From: Azospirillum sp. B510
GTDB taxonomy: Bacteria > Pseudomonadota > Alphaproteobacteria > Azospirillales > Azospirillaceae
Assembly: GCF_000010725.1 (NCBI RefSeq)
Contig: NC_013854.1
Location: 773,001 to 837,000, forward strand
Reading direction: 5' to 3'
DNA: 64,000 bases
In this document: piece after piece, positions 1-7,057 of the stretch
Layout of the letters: each line of letters begins with the position of its first letter
How positions within the stretch are numbered: the stretch's first letter is position 1
Notes under the pieces: generated by a model
Told to the model about the DNA's origin: nothing
What the model saw: the letters and a program-made list of their open reading frames with translations, nothing else
Databases searched by the model: none
Made by a program: the position numbers and the translations under genes

Positions 1-127
1 TCATTTCGGCCGTGCTGGGAAGGGGCCGTTTTCGGTTCCCCTCCATTTGGCAGACCCTCCTTTGGTCCACAGGCCCTTCCGTTACCCAGGAATAGGAGAC
101 ACCTCTTTCGGATGGGCCGCAATCGGC

Positions 128-168
128 GGAAAACCCTAGGCGTCGTTCGGGGGAAAACCCTAGGCGTC
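128..168. repeat. 17-bp direct repeat, two copies
   Basis: GGAAAACCCTAGGCGTC occurs at 128-144 and again at 152-168, a 24-bp period. It lies in the gene-free first 332 bases, where I find no convincing coding sequence. Two copies in phase (about two helical turns) could be a regulator binding site or debris from a repeat. The function is unknown. Confidence 0.6.
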
Positions 169-223
169 TTTCCTGGCGCCGCGCCGCAAAAAGGGCCGCC
201 GTACCGGGACGCCGAATGCGAAA

Positions 224-256
224 CGGCCCGGCATCCCTGTCCGGGGTGCCGGGCCG
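224..256 (-). terminator. Hairpin terminator of the first phasin gene
   Basis: The arms CGGCCCGGCA (224-233) and TGCCGGGCCG (247-256) pair perfectly, and the stem can be extended with one bulge. Read on the minus strand, the stem lies about 75 bases past the phasin stop and is followed by TTTCGC. This fits a Rho-independent terminator with a short U run. It shares its stem core with the terminator of the second phasin. Confidence 0.65.
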
Positions 257-332
257 CTGCGATGTGATCCGTCAGGTGGGCTCGGATACCCGGCGCTCAG
301 GTCCCGCCTTTGCCCCGGCCCATCCCCATCGC

Positions 333-812
333 TCAGGCGGCGACCGGCTTCTTCGACAGGATCTCGACGGTGGCGTTGACGCGGGCGCTCAGCGGGGCCA
401 GCGCCTCGGTGGCGATCTTGACGGTCAGTTCCTGCAGCTTGGTGCTCTCGGCCAGCAGCGCGTCCAGGCTGGACTTGGTGTAGGCGCTTTGCAGCTCGAC
501 CAGCTCCTGGATCGTCTTCACCGCCAGCAGGGACTTGGCGTTCGACACACCCTTCTCCAGCGAGGACTGGGTGAAGGCGGCGACCTGCTTGCCGGCCTCT
601 TCGGCGCCCTTGGCGACCACGGTGCCCGACTTGACCAGCGCGTCGACATTCTCCTTGGTGAGAACGGTCAGCTCGTCATAGCTCTTCAGCACCTTGGCGG
701 ACGCCTTCTCGATCTGCTCCTGCTGGGCCTTCACCAGGCCCTCGACATTCTGCTTGGCGGTGGCGATGGCGTCTTCGACGGACTTGGTGACGGCGGCGAT
801 CTGGTCGGACAT
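333..812 (-). CDS. Phasin family protein (PHA granule-associated)
   Basis: A 159-residue protein that is almost entirely amphipathic helix rich in A, K, E and L, with no signal peptide. Phasins coat polyhydroxyalkanoate granules and control their size and number. The blocks VEGLVKAQQEQIEKAS, KSYDELTVLTKENVDAL and KTIQELVELQSAYTKSSLDAL are typical of the Phasin_2 family. I chose the ATG at 812 because AAGGAG lies about 8 bases upstream; the open frame continues further upstream but with non-phasin sequence. It is paralogous to the phasin at 1174-1686. Two TGC/GCA palindromes upstream (928-944, 988-1002) suggest control by a PhaR-type granule-sensing repressor, which is inferred. Confidence 0.92.
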   Translation of the reverse strand: MSDQIAAVTKSVEDAIATAKQNVEGLVKAQQEQIEKASAKVLKSYDELTVLTKENVDALVKSGTVVAKGAEEAGKQVAAFTQSSLEKGVSNAKSLLAVKTIQELVELQSAYTKSSLDALLAESTKLQELTVKIATEALAPLSARVNATVEILSKKPVAA

Positions 813-927
813 GGGTAAGCTCCTTGCGCTCTCTTTTGGGGGGCGACCGCGCGGCCCCGGCGAAGCGGCGGCCGGACGCGGCATGGACTTCGGTCCCTCG
901 GACCCCGTCAGGGCGGGCGCCCGAGCT

Positions 928-944
928 ATGTTGCACTGCAACAT
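928..944. promoter_or_regulatory. Palindrome upstream of phasin 1, PhaR-like operator candidate
   Basis: ATGTTGCA-C-TGCAACAT is a perfect 17-bp palindrome about 115 bases upstream of the phasin start. PhaR repressors of alphaproteobacteria are known to bind TGC-containing palindromes in front of phasin and phaR genes. The core TGCACTGCA recurs in front of the second phasin, which supports a shared operator. Confidence 0.6.
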
Positions 945-987
945 GAGCAAAAGATAGGCGGAGCCGGGCGCCGAGTCAACGGGCGAA

Positions 988-1002
988 TTGTGCGCTGCAC
1001 AA
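988..1002. promoter_or_regulatory. Second TGC/GCA palindrome upstream of phasin 1
   Basis: TTGTGC-GCT-GCACAA is a perfect inverted repeat with a 3-base centre, 44 bases beyond the first palindrome. It has the same TGC...GCA logic and could be a second, weaker site for the same regulator. It also lies about 78 bases downstream of the terminator of phasin 2, so it belongs to the phasin 1 control region. Confidence 0.45.
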
Positions 1003-1079
1003 AATCTTCCGGCGCGCAGGAGGATGCCCCGTGACGGCTTGTTTGGCGGCCCGGTGGCAATCCGGATGCGCACGCAAAA

Positions 1080-1112
1080 CGGCCCGGCAACCGCGTGAGG
1101 GTTGCCGGGCCG
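1080..1112 (-). terminator. Strong hairpin terminator of the second phasin gene
   Basis: CGGCCCGGCAACC (1080-1092) and GGTTGCCGGGCCG (1100-1112) form a perfect 13-bp stem with a 7-base loop. On the minus strand the stem is followed directly by TTTTGC. This is a textbook Rho-independent terminator about 60 bases past the stop of the phasin at 1174-1686. Confidence 0.85.
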
Positions 1113-1173
1113 TCGGCGATGCCGGGGCTTGGCCGAACAGCGGTTCGGCCCCCCTAAGTCGGCAGCCGTCCCG

Positions 1174-1686
1174 TCAGGCGGCGATCGGCTTGGAGAAGGT
1201 CTCGACCGTCGCGGTGACGCGGGCGTTCAGCGGGGCCAGCGCGTCGTTGGTGACCTTGGTGCCCAGCTCCTGCAGGCGGCTGGTCTCGGCCAGCAGCGAG
1301 TCGAAGCTGGACTTCAGGAAGTCGTTCTGCAACTCGACCACTTCCTGCAGGGTGCGGGCGGTCAGCAGGGCCTTGCCGGTGGTGATGGACTTGTCCAGTG
1401 CCGACTGGCCGTAGGCGACGACCTCGCGTCCCAGATCCTCGGCGCCCTTGGCGGCGATGGTGCTGCTGGCGATCAGCGCCTCGACATTGGCCTTGCCGGC
1501 GGCCTGGAGATCCTCGTAGCTCTTCAGCAGCTGCGCGGCGGTCTTCTCGAACTGCTCCTTGGCGGCGGTCGCGGTCTGCTCGAACTGCTTGACCGTCTGC
1601 TCCTGGCCAGCCTTCACCAGGCCCTCATACTGTTCCTTGGCCTGGGCGGCGACGGTTTCGAGCGACTTCGGCGAGAACTGGTTCAT
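1174..1686 (-). CDS. Phasin family protein (second paralog)
   Basis: A 170-residue alanine/glutamate-rich helical protein, paralogous to the phasin at 333-812. The shared blocks include KEQYEGLVKAGQEQ, LLKSYEDLQAAGKANVEAL, AKGAEDLGREV, a LQEVVELQNDFLKSSFDSLLAE segment (broken here for length), and the C-terminal LAPLNARVTATVE. It is predicted to bind the surface of polyhydroxyalkanoate granules. The ATG at 1686 is preceded by AGGAAGGA at good spacing. It has its own terminator and a TGCACTGCA palindrome about 210 bases upstream, so the two phasins look like separately transcribed duplicates. Confidence 0.92.
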   Translation of the reverse strand: MNQFSPKSLETVAAQAKEQYEGLVKAGQEQTVKQFEQTATAAKEQFEKTAAQLLKSYEDLQAAGKANVEALIASSTIAAKGAEDLGREVVAYGQSALDKSITTGKALLTARTLQEVVELQNDFLKSSFDSLLAETSRLQELGTKVTNDALAPLNARVTATVETFSKPIAA

Positions 1687-1896
1687 GGCGCGCGTTCCTT
1701 CCTGGCTGATGGCGGCCCGGCTGATGCCGGCTTTTGGATGATGGACCTGATTTGCTGACCTGACTTGCTGACCTGTCTGGCGAGACCGGCCGCCGCCATG
1801 CGTGGCACGGGACCCGCCGGCGGCGTGGCGCGTTGCGTTTTCACGCTGTGCAGCCGTCGCCGTGACGGTCCCGGCACCGCGTGGAATACCGGGGAA

Positions 1897-1911
1897 TGCT
1901 GCACTGCAATA
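1897..1911. promoter_or_regulatory. TGCACTGCA operator-like site upstream of phasin 2
   Basis: The sequence TGCTGCACTGCAATA contains the same TGCA-C-TGCA core as the site in front of phasin 1. It sits in a 534-base gap between phasin 2 (minus) and the Anbu gene (plus). No other clear feature was seen in that gap. Confidence 0.45.
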
Positions 1912-2220
1912 TAAGACTTTTATGGGCTAAGCACGGCGCGGTGTCAACAGTCCGATCGGAGGGTATCGGGCGTACCACCCTTCAGCCGCGCCGCGTCCCG
2001 GCCGCGCGAAATTCCATCCGCGGCCTCGTCCCCGCCGTTGTCGGCCGGCGCCGTCGATGGCCTTGATGGCGGAATTCTTTAACGAAGACTTTACCGAGGC
2101 TGCGACAAGTGTAGCGTGGCCGTGGGCGGCATCCGCCCTGGCCAATGGTCAGGTGCGGCGCTTGGACGCGGCGCGCCCGACCGTCCGCTCTCAAGGCCGC
2201 ATTTCGGGACCCTTTCGATC

Positions 2221-2982
2221 ATGACCTATTGCCTTGGCATCAAGACCCGCGACGGCCTGATCGGTCTGTCGGACGGCCGGATCACCAGCGGCTCGCAACT
2301 CTCGTCGGCCCGCAAGGTGACGATGATGGGCAGCGGCGGCGACCGCTTCTTCATCATGAATTCCGGCCTGCGCAGCGTCCGCGACAAGACGCTGGCCTAT
2401 CTGCGCCGCGACATGCAGAAGCGCCGGGGCGAGTCCTATCCCACCATGCTGGACGCGGTGTCGGCCTTCACCGCCTGCCTGCGGCAGGTCGCCGCGGAGG
2501 ACCGGGAGTCGCTGGAGGCGTCCAAGCTGAATTTCAACCTGCACGCCATCATCGGCGGACAGTTGGCCGAGGACCGCGAGCCCTACATGTTCCTGGTCTA
2601 TCCGGAGGGCAACTGGATCGAGGTGGACGAGCGCACACCCTACCTGTCGATCGGCGCCACCGCCTATGGCAAGCCGATCCTGGACCGGGCGCTGACCTAT
2701 GGCACCGACATGCAGACGGCGCTGAAGCTGGCCTATCTCTCCTTCGACAGCACCCGCTTCTCGACCAACGACGTCGGCTTTCCGATCGACATGGTGTCCT
2801 ACCACGCCGAATCGCGCAGCTGGCGCCAGTCCAACTATGATTACGACGATCTGGGCGAACAGCGCCAGTGGTGGAACCGCAACCTGACCGAACTGGCCCG
2901 CCGCATGCCGGACGGCCCGTGGGTCGAGACGCTGGTGCCCGAGGAGATGCGCGTGCGCCGGACCGCCGACGAGACGGCCTGA
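2221..2982 (+). CDS. Anbu-type proteasome-like peptidase
   Basis: A 253-residue protein of the Ntn-hydrolase fold, matching the bacterial Anbu (ancestral beta subunit) family. The start MTYCLGIKTRDGLIGLSDGR resembles that family: Thr2 becomes the N-terminal nucleophile once Met1 is removed, and the G-SDGR segment follows. I chose the ATG at 2221 for this reason, although an upstream in-frame start exists and the ribosome site is poor. Anbu forms ring- or helix-like oligomers of uncertain function. In many genomes it sits in an operon with transglutaminase-like, alpha-E and ATP-grasp proteins. None is adjacent here; the neighbours are phasins and a convergent lipoprotein gene. Confidence 0.88.
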   Translation: MTYCLGIKTRDGLIGLSDGRITSGSQLSSARKVTMMGSGGDRFFIMNSGLRSVRDKTLAYLRRDMQKRRGESYPTMLDAVSAFTACLRQVAAEDRESLEASKLNFNLHAIIGGQLAEDREPYMFLVYPEGNWIEVDERTPYLSIGATAYGKPILDRALTYGTDMQTALKLAYLSFDSTRFSTNDVGFPIDMVSYHAESRSWRQSNYDYDDLGEQRQWWNRNLTELARRMPDGPWVETLVPEEMRVRRTADETA

Positions 2983-3016
2983 TCCGGTATCCGCGCCGAC
3001 CGGCGCGGCGGCGGCA

Positions 3017-3817
3017 TCAGTCCCGCGGAAGGGCGCTCAACAGCAGCGCCCCGAAGGGGGCGGTCGGACCGACCAGCCCGTAATGGCCGCGTCCGTCGCG
3101 GCCGATCCGCACCTCGAAGAAGACGCCGCCGTCGGCCAGCTGGCCGGAGGAGGGCAGGGTACGCGGCGCGTCGTCGGGAGCCGGCAGTCCGGGAAAGGCG
3201 ATGCCGGTGGCGTCGATGCCGCGCAGAAGCTCCGGGAAGCCGGCGTCGGTGAAGCGGCTCGACGGGTAGCGGTAGGCGGTGAAGAACCACTGACCGCCCC
3301 GGCAGCCGCTGATCAGCCAGTAGAAGCCGTTGGAGGGCAGCCGCAGCCCGTCCGGCGGCGGGTCGAAGGCCCCGTCCTCGCGCAGGCGGCCGATGAAGCT
3401 GTCATATTGCGTGGCATCGAGTTGCAGCGTCGCGGTGCGGCCGCGGGCGGCGGAGAACGGGTCGGCCAGGGTCAGGCGGGCGAGGTCGGTCGCCTCGATC
3501 ACATGGGCTTCCACGGCCGCGCCGCCGCGGTCGGCCTCCCGGACGATGTCGTAGGTCCGCACATGCCGGTTGTAGTCGGCGTTGAAGATCAGGCGGAAGC
3601 GGTCGGCGCCATCCTTGCCGCAGCTCGACCGCAGATCGTCGCCGTTCAGGTAGCTGAACCAGGTCAGCTTGCGCGCCAGCGGATTGTCGGTCGGCCCGAG
3701 CGAACCGCAGCCGGCGAGCGCCAGCAGCGATGCCGCCATGGCCGCCGCGGCGATGGCGCGGGCGGTCCGGTGGCGGCGGACAGGGAGCCTTGCGGTTCTT
3801 TGTTGACCCTGGTTCAT
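3017..3817 (-). CDS. Putative lipoprotein of unknown function
   Basis: A 266-residue protein with an arginine-rich N-terminus, a hydrophobic segment and a lipobox LALAGC with Cys37, so it is predicted to be lipid-anchored in the cell envelope. After the lipobox I see a single mature domain (residues about 45-260) with WFSYLNGDDLR, a Cys pair and several aromatic motifs, but I do not recognise the family. The ATG at 3817 is preferred over upstream in-frame starts because it gives a compact signal peptide and has a GAGG upstream. It is convergent with the Anbu gene, 34 bases away, and divergent from the D,D-carboxypeptidase gene. Confidence 0.75.
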   Translation of the reverse strand: MNQGQQRTARLPVRRHRTARAIAAAAMAASLLALAGCGSLGPTDNPLARKLTWFSYLNGDDLRSSCGKDGADRFRLIFNADYNRHVRTYDIVREADRGGAAVEAHVIEATDLARLTLADPFSAARGRTATLQLDATQYDSFIGRLREDGAFDPPPDGLRLPSNGFYWLISGCRGGQWFFTAYRYPSSRFTDAGFPELLRGIDATGIAFPGLPAPDDAPRTLPSSGQLADGGVFFEVRIGRDGRGHYGLVGPTAPFGALLLSALPRD

Positions 3818-4051
3818 TGTCGCTTGCCTCGCGTCGGCGGCCCCTGGTAGGTGGAGCATGAAGGGTGAAACGGCAAGCCCGGCCCTGCCGTTTCCACCGC
3901 TTCCCAATTCCTAATCCCCAGGACCCGCGATTTTGGCCACAAACACCGAGAAAAGCCAAAGCGGTAAATTAACGAATTCATGCTAGACACTGATTTCGCA
4001 CGAATTTACCATCGAACCAAGCACCAGGATCTAGCGGTTGGCGGGGCCATC

Positions 4052-5404
4052 ATGAGTGTAACGCGCAACACCGTTCGTAACGGATTGTTTCCGTTCGCCT
4101 TTCGCGCGGCGGATGCGGCCGGTGGGCGGAGTGCGGCGGGTGTCGGTCGCCATCTGCTCGCGGCCGCCGCGCTGCTGGGGATGGTGACGGCCGGGTCCTG
4201 CCTGTCCGCGGCCGAGGCGCTGGCGGCGAAGGCCGCGGCCATCGTGGTCGATGCCCGGACCGGGCAGGTGCTGATCGACCAGGACGCCGACGCCATCACC
4301 CATCCGGCGTCGCTGACCAAGATGATGACCCTCTACCTGACCTTCGACGCGCTGGAGGATGGTCGCCTGACCCTCGACCAGCAGTTGCCGGTCTCGTCCT
4401 GGGCGGAGAGCATGTCGCCGACCAAGCTCGGCCTGCGCGCCGGCCAGACGCTGAAGGTGGAGACGGCGATCCTCGGCCTCGTCACCAAGTCGGCCAACGA
4501 CGCCGCCGTCGTCCTGGCCGAGGCGCTGGGCGGCACCGAATCCCGCTTCGCCGAGATGATGACGCGCAAGGCCCGCGAGCTGGGGATGCGCCACACCGTC
4601 TACCGCAACGCCTCCGGCCTGCCGAACATGGAGCAGGTGACCACCGCCCGCGACTATGCCGCGCTGTCCCGCGCGCTGATGCGCGACCATGCCAAATACT
4701 ACCCCTATTTCAGCCGCCGCAATTTCGTTTATGGCGGCCGGACCCTGCCCAACCACAACCGCCTGATGTCCCGCTACGAGGGCATGGACGGCATCAAGAC
4801 CGGCTACACCGTCGCCTCCGGCTTCAATCTCGCGGCGTCGGCGGTGCGCGACGGGCGGCGTCTGGTCGGCGTGGTGCTGGGCGGCAAGTCGGCCGTCTCG
4901 CGCGACAACAAGATGGCGGCGCTGCTCGACCAGGCCTTCGGCCGGCCCAACCGCGGCCGCGACGACGAGCCGGTGGTGGCGAGCCTCGACACCAGCCGGT
5001 CCGACGCCGTCGACGGCGAGGGGGACGATGATGACGAGGATACCGAAGAGACGGTGGTGAAGGCCGCCAAGCCGGTCCGCGCCTCCTTGCAGACCGCGGC
5101 GGTCCCGGCCGCCCCGGAGCGGCCGGAGAAGTCCGCCGGCAATGCCTCCTCGCGTTGGGGGGTTCAGGTCGGCGCCTTCTCCAGCAAGGCGGCGGGCAAC
5201 AAGGCGGTGGCGCAGGCGGTCAAGCAGGCGCCGTTCCTGCTGCGCTCGGCCAAGGCCAGCGTGGTCGAGGCGAAGACCGGCAAGGACACCGTCTATCGCG
5301 CCCGCCTGATCGGTCTGGACGAGAAGGATGCCCGCAAGGCCTGCTCCGTCCTGACCAAGAGCGGGCACCATTGCGTCGCCGTGTCGCCCGGCGAGCGCGG
5401 CTGA
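4052..5404 (+). CDS. D-alanyl-D-alanine carboxypeptidase with SPOR domain
   Basis: A 450-residue low-molecular-mass penicillin-binding protein of the DacA/DacF (peptidase S11) type, trimming the terminal D-Ala of peptidoglycan stem peptides in the periplasm. The active-site motifs are all present: SLTK (Ser87, Lys90), SAN (147-149) and KTG (249-251). A signal peptide occupies about residues 33-60. After the catalytic part comes an acidic linker (GEGDDDDEDTEE), then a SPOR domain (about 373-446, starting WGVQVGAF) that should bind denuded glycan at the division septum. The start at 4052 (MSVTRN) gives a normal signal peptide; an upstream in-frame ATG at 3980 adds an unlikely extension. Confidence 0.93.
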   Translation: MSVTRNTVRNGLFPFAFRAADAAGGRSAAGVGRHLLAAAALLGMVTAGSCLSAAEALAAKAAAIVVDARTGQVLIDQDADAITHPASLTKMMTLYLTFDALEDGRLTLDQQLPVSSWAESMSPTKLGLRAGQTLKVETAILGLVTKSANDAAVVLAEALGGTESRFAEMMTRKARELGMRHTVYRNASGLPNMEQVTTARDYAALSRALMRDHAKYYPYFSRRNFVYGGRTLPNHNRLMSRYEGMDGIKTGYTVASGFNLAASAVRDGRRLVGVVLGGKSAVSRDNKMAALLDQAFGRPNRGRDDEPVVASLDTSRSDAVDGEGDDDDEDTEETVVKAAKPVRASLQTAAVPAAPERPEKSAGNASSRWGVQVGAFSSKAAGNKAVAQAVKQAPFLLRSAKASVVEAKTGKDTVYRARLIGLDEKDARKACSVLTKSGHHCVAVSPGERG

Positions 5405-5429
5405 CGCCCGTCCCTTTCCGTTTCGGGAG

Positions 5430-6173
5430 TTACCCACGCGCCGCGGCGGCGCATCCCTTGAGGAACGCCAGCGCCGGCGCCAGCGCGCCGGCCAGCCCCT
5501 CCGCGAGCAAGGCCCGTCGCGCCGGATCGGCTTTTGGCCGATCGAGCTCCGCTTCCAGGGCGCGGGCCGCCCGGCGCAGGTCGAGGCAGCCATATTGGCC
5601 CGACACGCCGGCGATCTTGTGCGCCATCGCCCCGGCGGTGCCCAGGTCTTCCTGTCTCAAGGCCTCGTTCAGCGCCTGCCCGTGCTCGCGCAGCACCTCG
5701 GCGGTTCTTTCGATCAGTTCGGCGGCACGGGCGGCGGGCAGAATCTCCCGCATCGTCCTGATCGCCCCCTCGTCGAATGCCGGTTCGGCCGCCGGTTCCG
5801 CCGCCGTCGGCGCCGGCCGCGCCGACCCATCCGGCAGACCCGCCAGCATGTCGAGCCGCAGCGGCTTGGCCAGCACGCCGTCGGCGCCGCAGCCGGAACA
5901 GCGGTCGTTGCCCCGCCAGCCGGCGCTGGCCGTCAGCATCAGGATACGCGGCGCCGCACCGTGCGGCAGCCGGCGGATGGCCCGCACCGCCTGGTCCCCC
6001 GGCAGGTCGGGCAACTCCAAATCCATCAGGATCAGGTCGAAGATGGTGTGTGTGGCGGCGGCGACCGCGGCGGCGCCATCCGCCACCGCCACCACCCGAT
6101 GGCCGGCCCGTTCCAGCACGGCGCGTGCGGCGAGGCGGGTGACCGTCTCGTCCTCCACCAGCAGAATATGCAT
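5430..6173 (-). CDS. Response regulator with C-terminal Hpt domain
   Basis: A 247-residue two-domain signalling protein. The receiver domain (residues 1-115) has the acidic pair in LLVEDE, phospho-acceptor Asp51 in LILMDLELPD and Lys103 in LAKPL. A proline/alanine-rich linker leads to a histidine phosphotransfer domain (about 135-235) with His185 in MAHKIAGVSGQYG. There is no DNA-binding output, so it should relay phosphate within a multistep phosphorelay. The ATG at 6173 (MHILLVED) matches receiver families; an in-frame ATG at 6206 adds 11 residues. Its partner kinase is not certain; three kinases lie within 7 kb. A perfect inverted repeat lies about 75 bases upstream. Confidence 0.88.
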   Translation of the reverse strand: MHILLVEDETVTRLAARAVLERAGHRVVAVADGAAAVAAATHTIFDLILMDLELPDLPGDQAVRAIRRLPHGAAPRILMLTASAGWRGNDRCSGCGADGVLAKPLRLDMLAGLPDGSARPAPTAAEPAAEPAFDEGAIRTMREILPAARAAELIERTAEVLREHGQALNEALRQEDLGTAGAMAHKIAGVSGQYGCLDLRRAARALEAELDRPKADPARRALLAEGLAGALAPALAFLKGCAAAARG

Positions 6174-6246
6174 GTGGGACGTGCCCCCCGTCCGCTCCGC
6201 CGTCATGCCGGCCCGCTCTTTCCGGTTGATGTGAGGAGATCAGTTT

Positions 6247-6284
6247 ATAGCGTTGTGCGTTTAATATGAAACGCACAACGCTAT
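6247..6284. repeat. Perfect 16-bp inverted repeat
   Basis: ATAGCGTTGTGCGTTT (6247-6262) and AAACGCACAACGCTAT (6269-6284) are exact reverse complements around the 6-base centre AATATG. It lies between the end of the MmcB gene and the start of the receiver-Hpt gene, both on the minus strand. No U tract follows on either strand, so a terminator is unlikely. A cruciform, a dimeric operator or a recombination site fits better. The surrounding sequence is less GC-rich than its neighbours. Confidence 0.75.
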
Positions 6285-6329
6285 GGCTTTATGTCTGACG
6301 ATCGGATTCACGCTTCAAATCGATTCCGA

Positions 6330-6410
6330 TTTTACGCGATCCGATCTAGCCGGTCCGACGCCGTCGCGCATCCCCACGGTCGGGGAATCCGTTTTACGCG
6401 ATCCGATCTA
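6330..6410. repeat. 19-bp direct repeat at the 3' end of mmcB
   Basis: TTTTACGCGATCCGATCTA occurs at 6330-6348 and 6392-6410, 62 bases apart, with similar flanks (ATTCCGA / AATCCG) before each copy. A related inverted fragment, GATCGGAT, is at 6300-6307. The second copy contains the TAG stop of the MmcB gene (6408-6410, minus strand). It could be a duplication of the gene end, an insertion scar or a binding site. Confidence 0.7.
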
Positions 6411-6929
6411 CATCTGGGTGAACATCGGATCCTCAATCCGGTGCAGGCGGCCGGCGCCGGTCATCGCGGCGCGCAGCAGCAAGGTCTTGCGGCGGGCGGC
6501 GGCGAGCTTGGTCACCGGCGCCTCGCGCAGGATTTCCGCGCCATAGGCGTCGGCGACCATCACGCCGCAGTCCGGCGGGATCAACTCGGTCGGGAAACCG
6601 TCATCGACGGCGAAATAGAAGGCATCGCACCAGTCGCGGTATTCCCGCCATTTCTGGTCGGAGCGGAAGTCGGGCACGCCGCTCTTCACCTCGATGATCA
6701 GGATGCCGCCGGCCTCGTCGATGGCGAGCACATCGGCCCGCCGGCCGCTCGCCAGCCGGAATTCGGTCAGGCTGGCATAGCCGCGCATCGCCAGAGCCCG
6801 CCGCACGCCGCGGAAGATCGGCGGGGCTCCCCCGGCCGGCAGGCCGGGATCCTCAGGACCAGCCGGCAGGCCGGGCTTGCCGGGGCGGGAGTCCGCATCG
6901 GATACCGATGCGGCGATATCGTCGCTCAT
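6408..6929 (-). CDS. mmcB: MmcB family DNA repair protein
   Basis: A 173-residue protein with an endonuclease-like core. VLAIDEAGGILIIEVKSG carries the D...E-x-K arrangement of restriction-enzyme-like nucleases, preceded by FRLASGRRAD and followed by SDQKWREYRDWCD. This matches the MmcB family, which in Caulobacter is linked to mitomycin C damage tolerance and is under SOS control. The ATG at 6929 follows GGTGG; upstream in-frame sequence is not family-like. The N-terminal 40 residues are proline/glycine-rich. The stop codon lies in a copy of a 19-bp direct repeat, so the C-terminus (DPMFTQM) may have been altered. Confidence 0.85.
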   Translation of the reverse strand: MSDDIAASVSDADSRPGKPGLPAGPEDPGLPAGGAPPIFRGVRRALAMRGYASLTEFRLASGRRADVLAIDEAGGILIIEVKSGVPDFRSDQKWREYRDWCDAFYFAVDDGFPTELIPPDCGVMVADAYGAEILREAPVTKLAAARRKTLLLRAAMTGAGRLHRIEDPMFTQM

Positions 6930-7057
6930 CGGGCGCCACCACCATCGAAACAGGAACGGGTCAGGAACATGACTGGGACAATGACCGGTCCGCGGCCTGG
7001 TGCCAAGGGGCAAAAGCCGGGGGGCCGGATCAGCCCAGCCAGATCAGCCTGTCCGGA

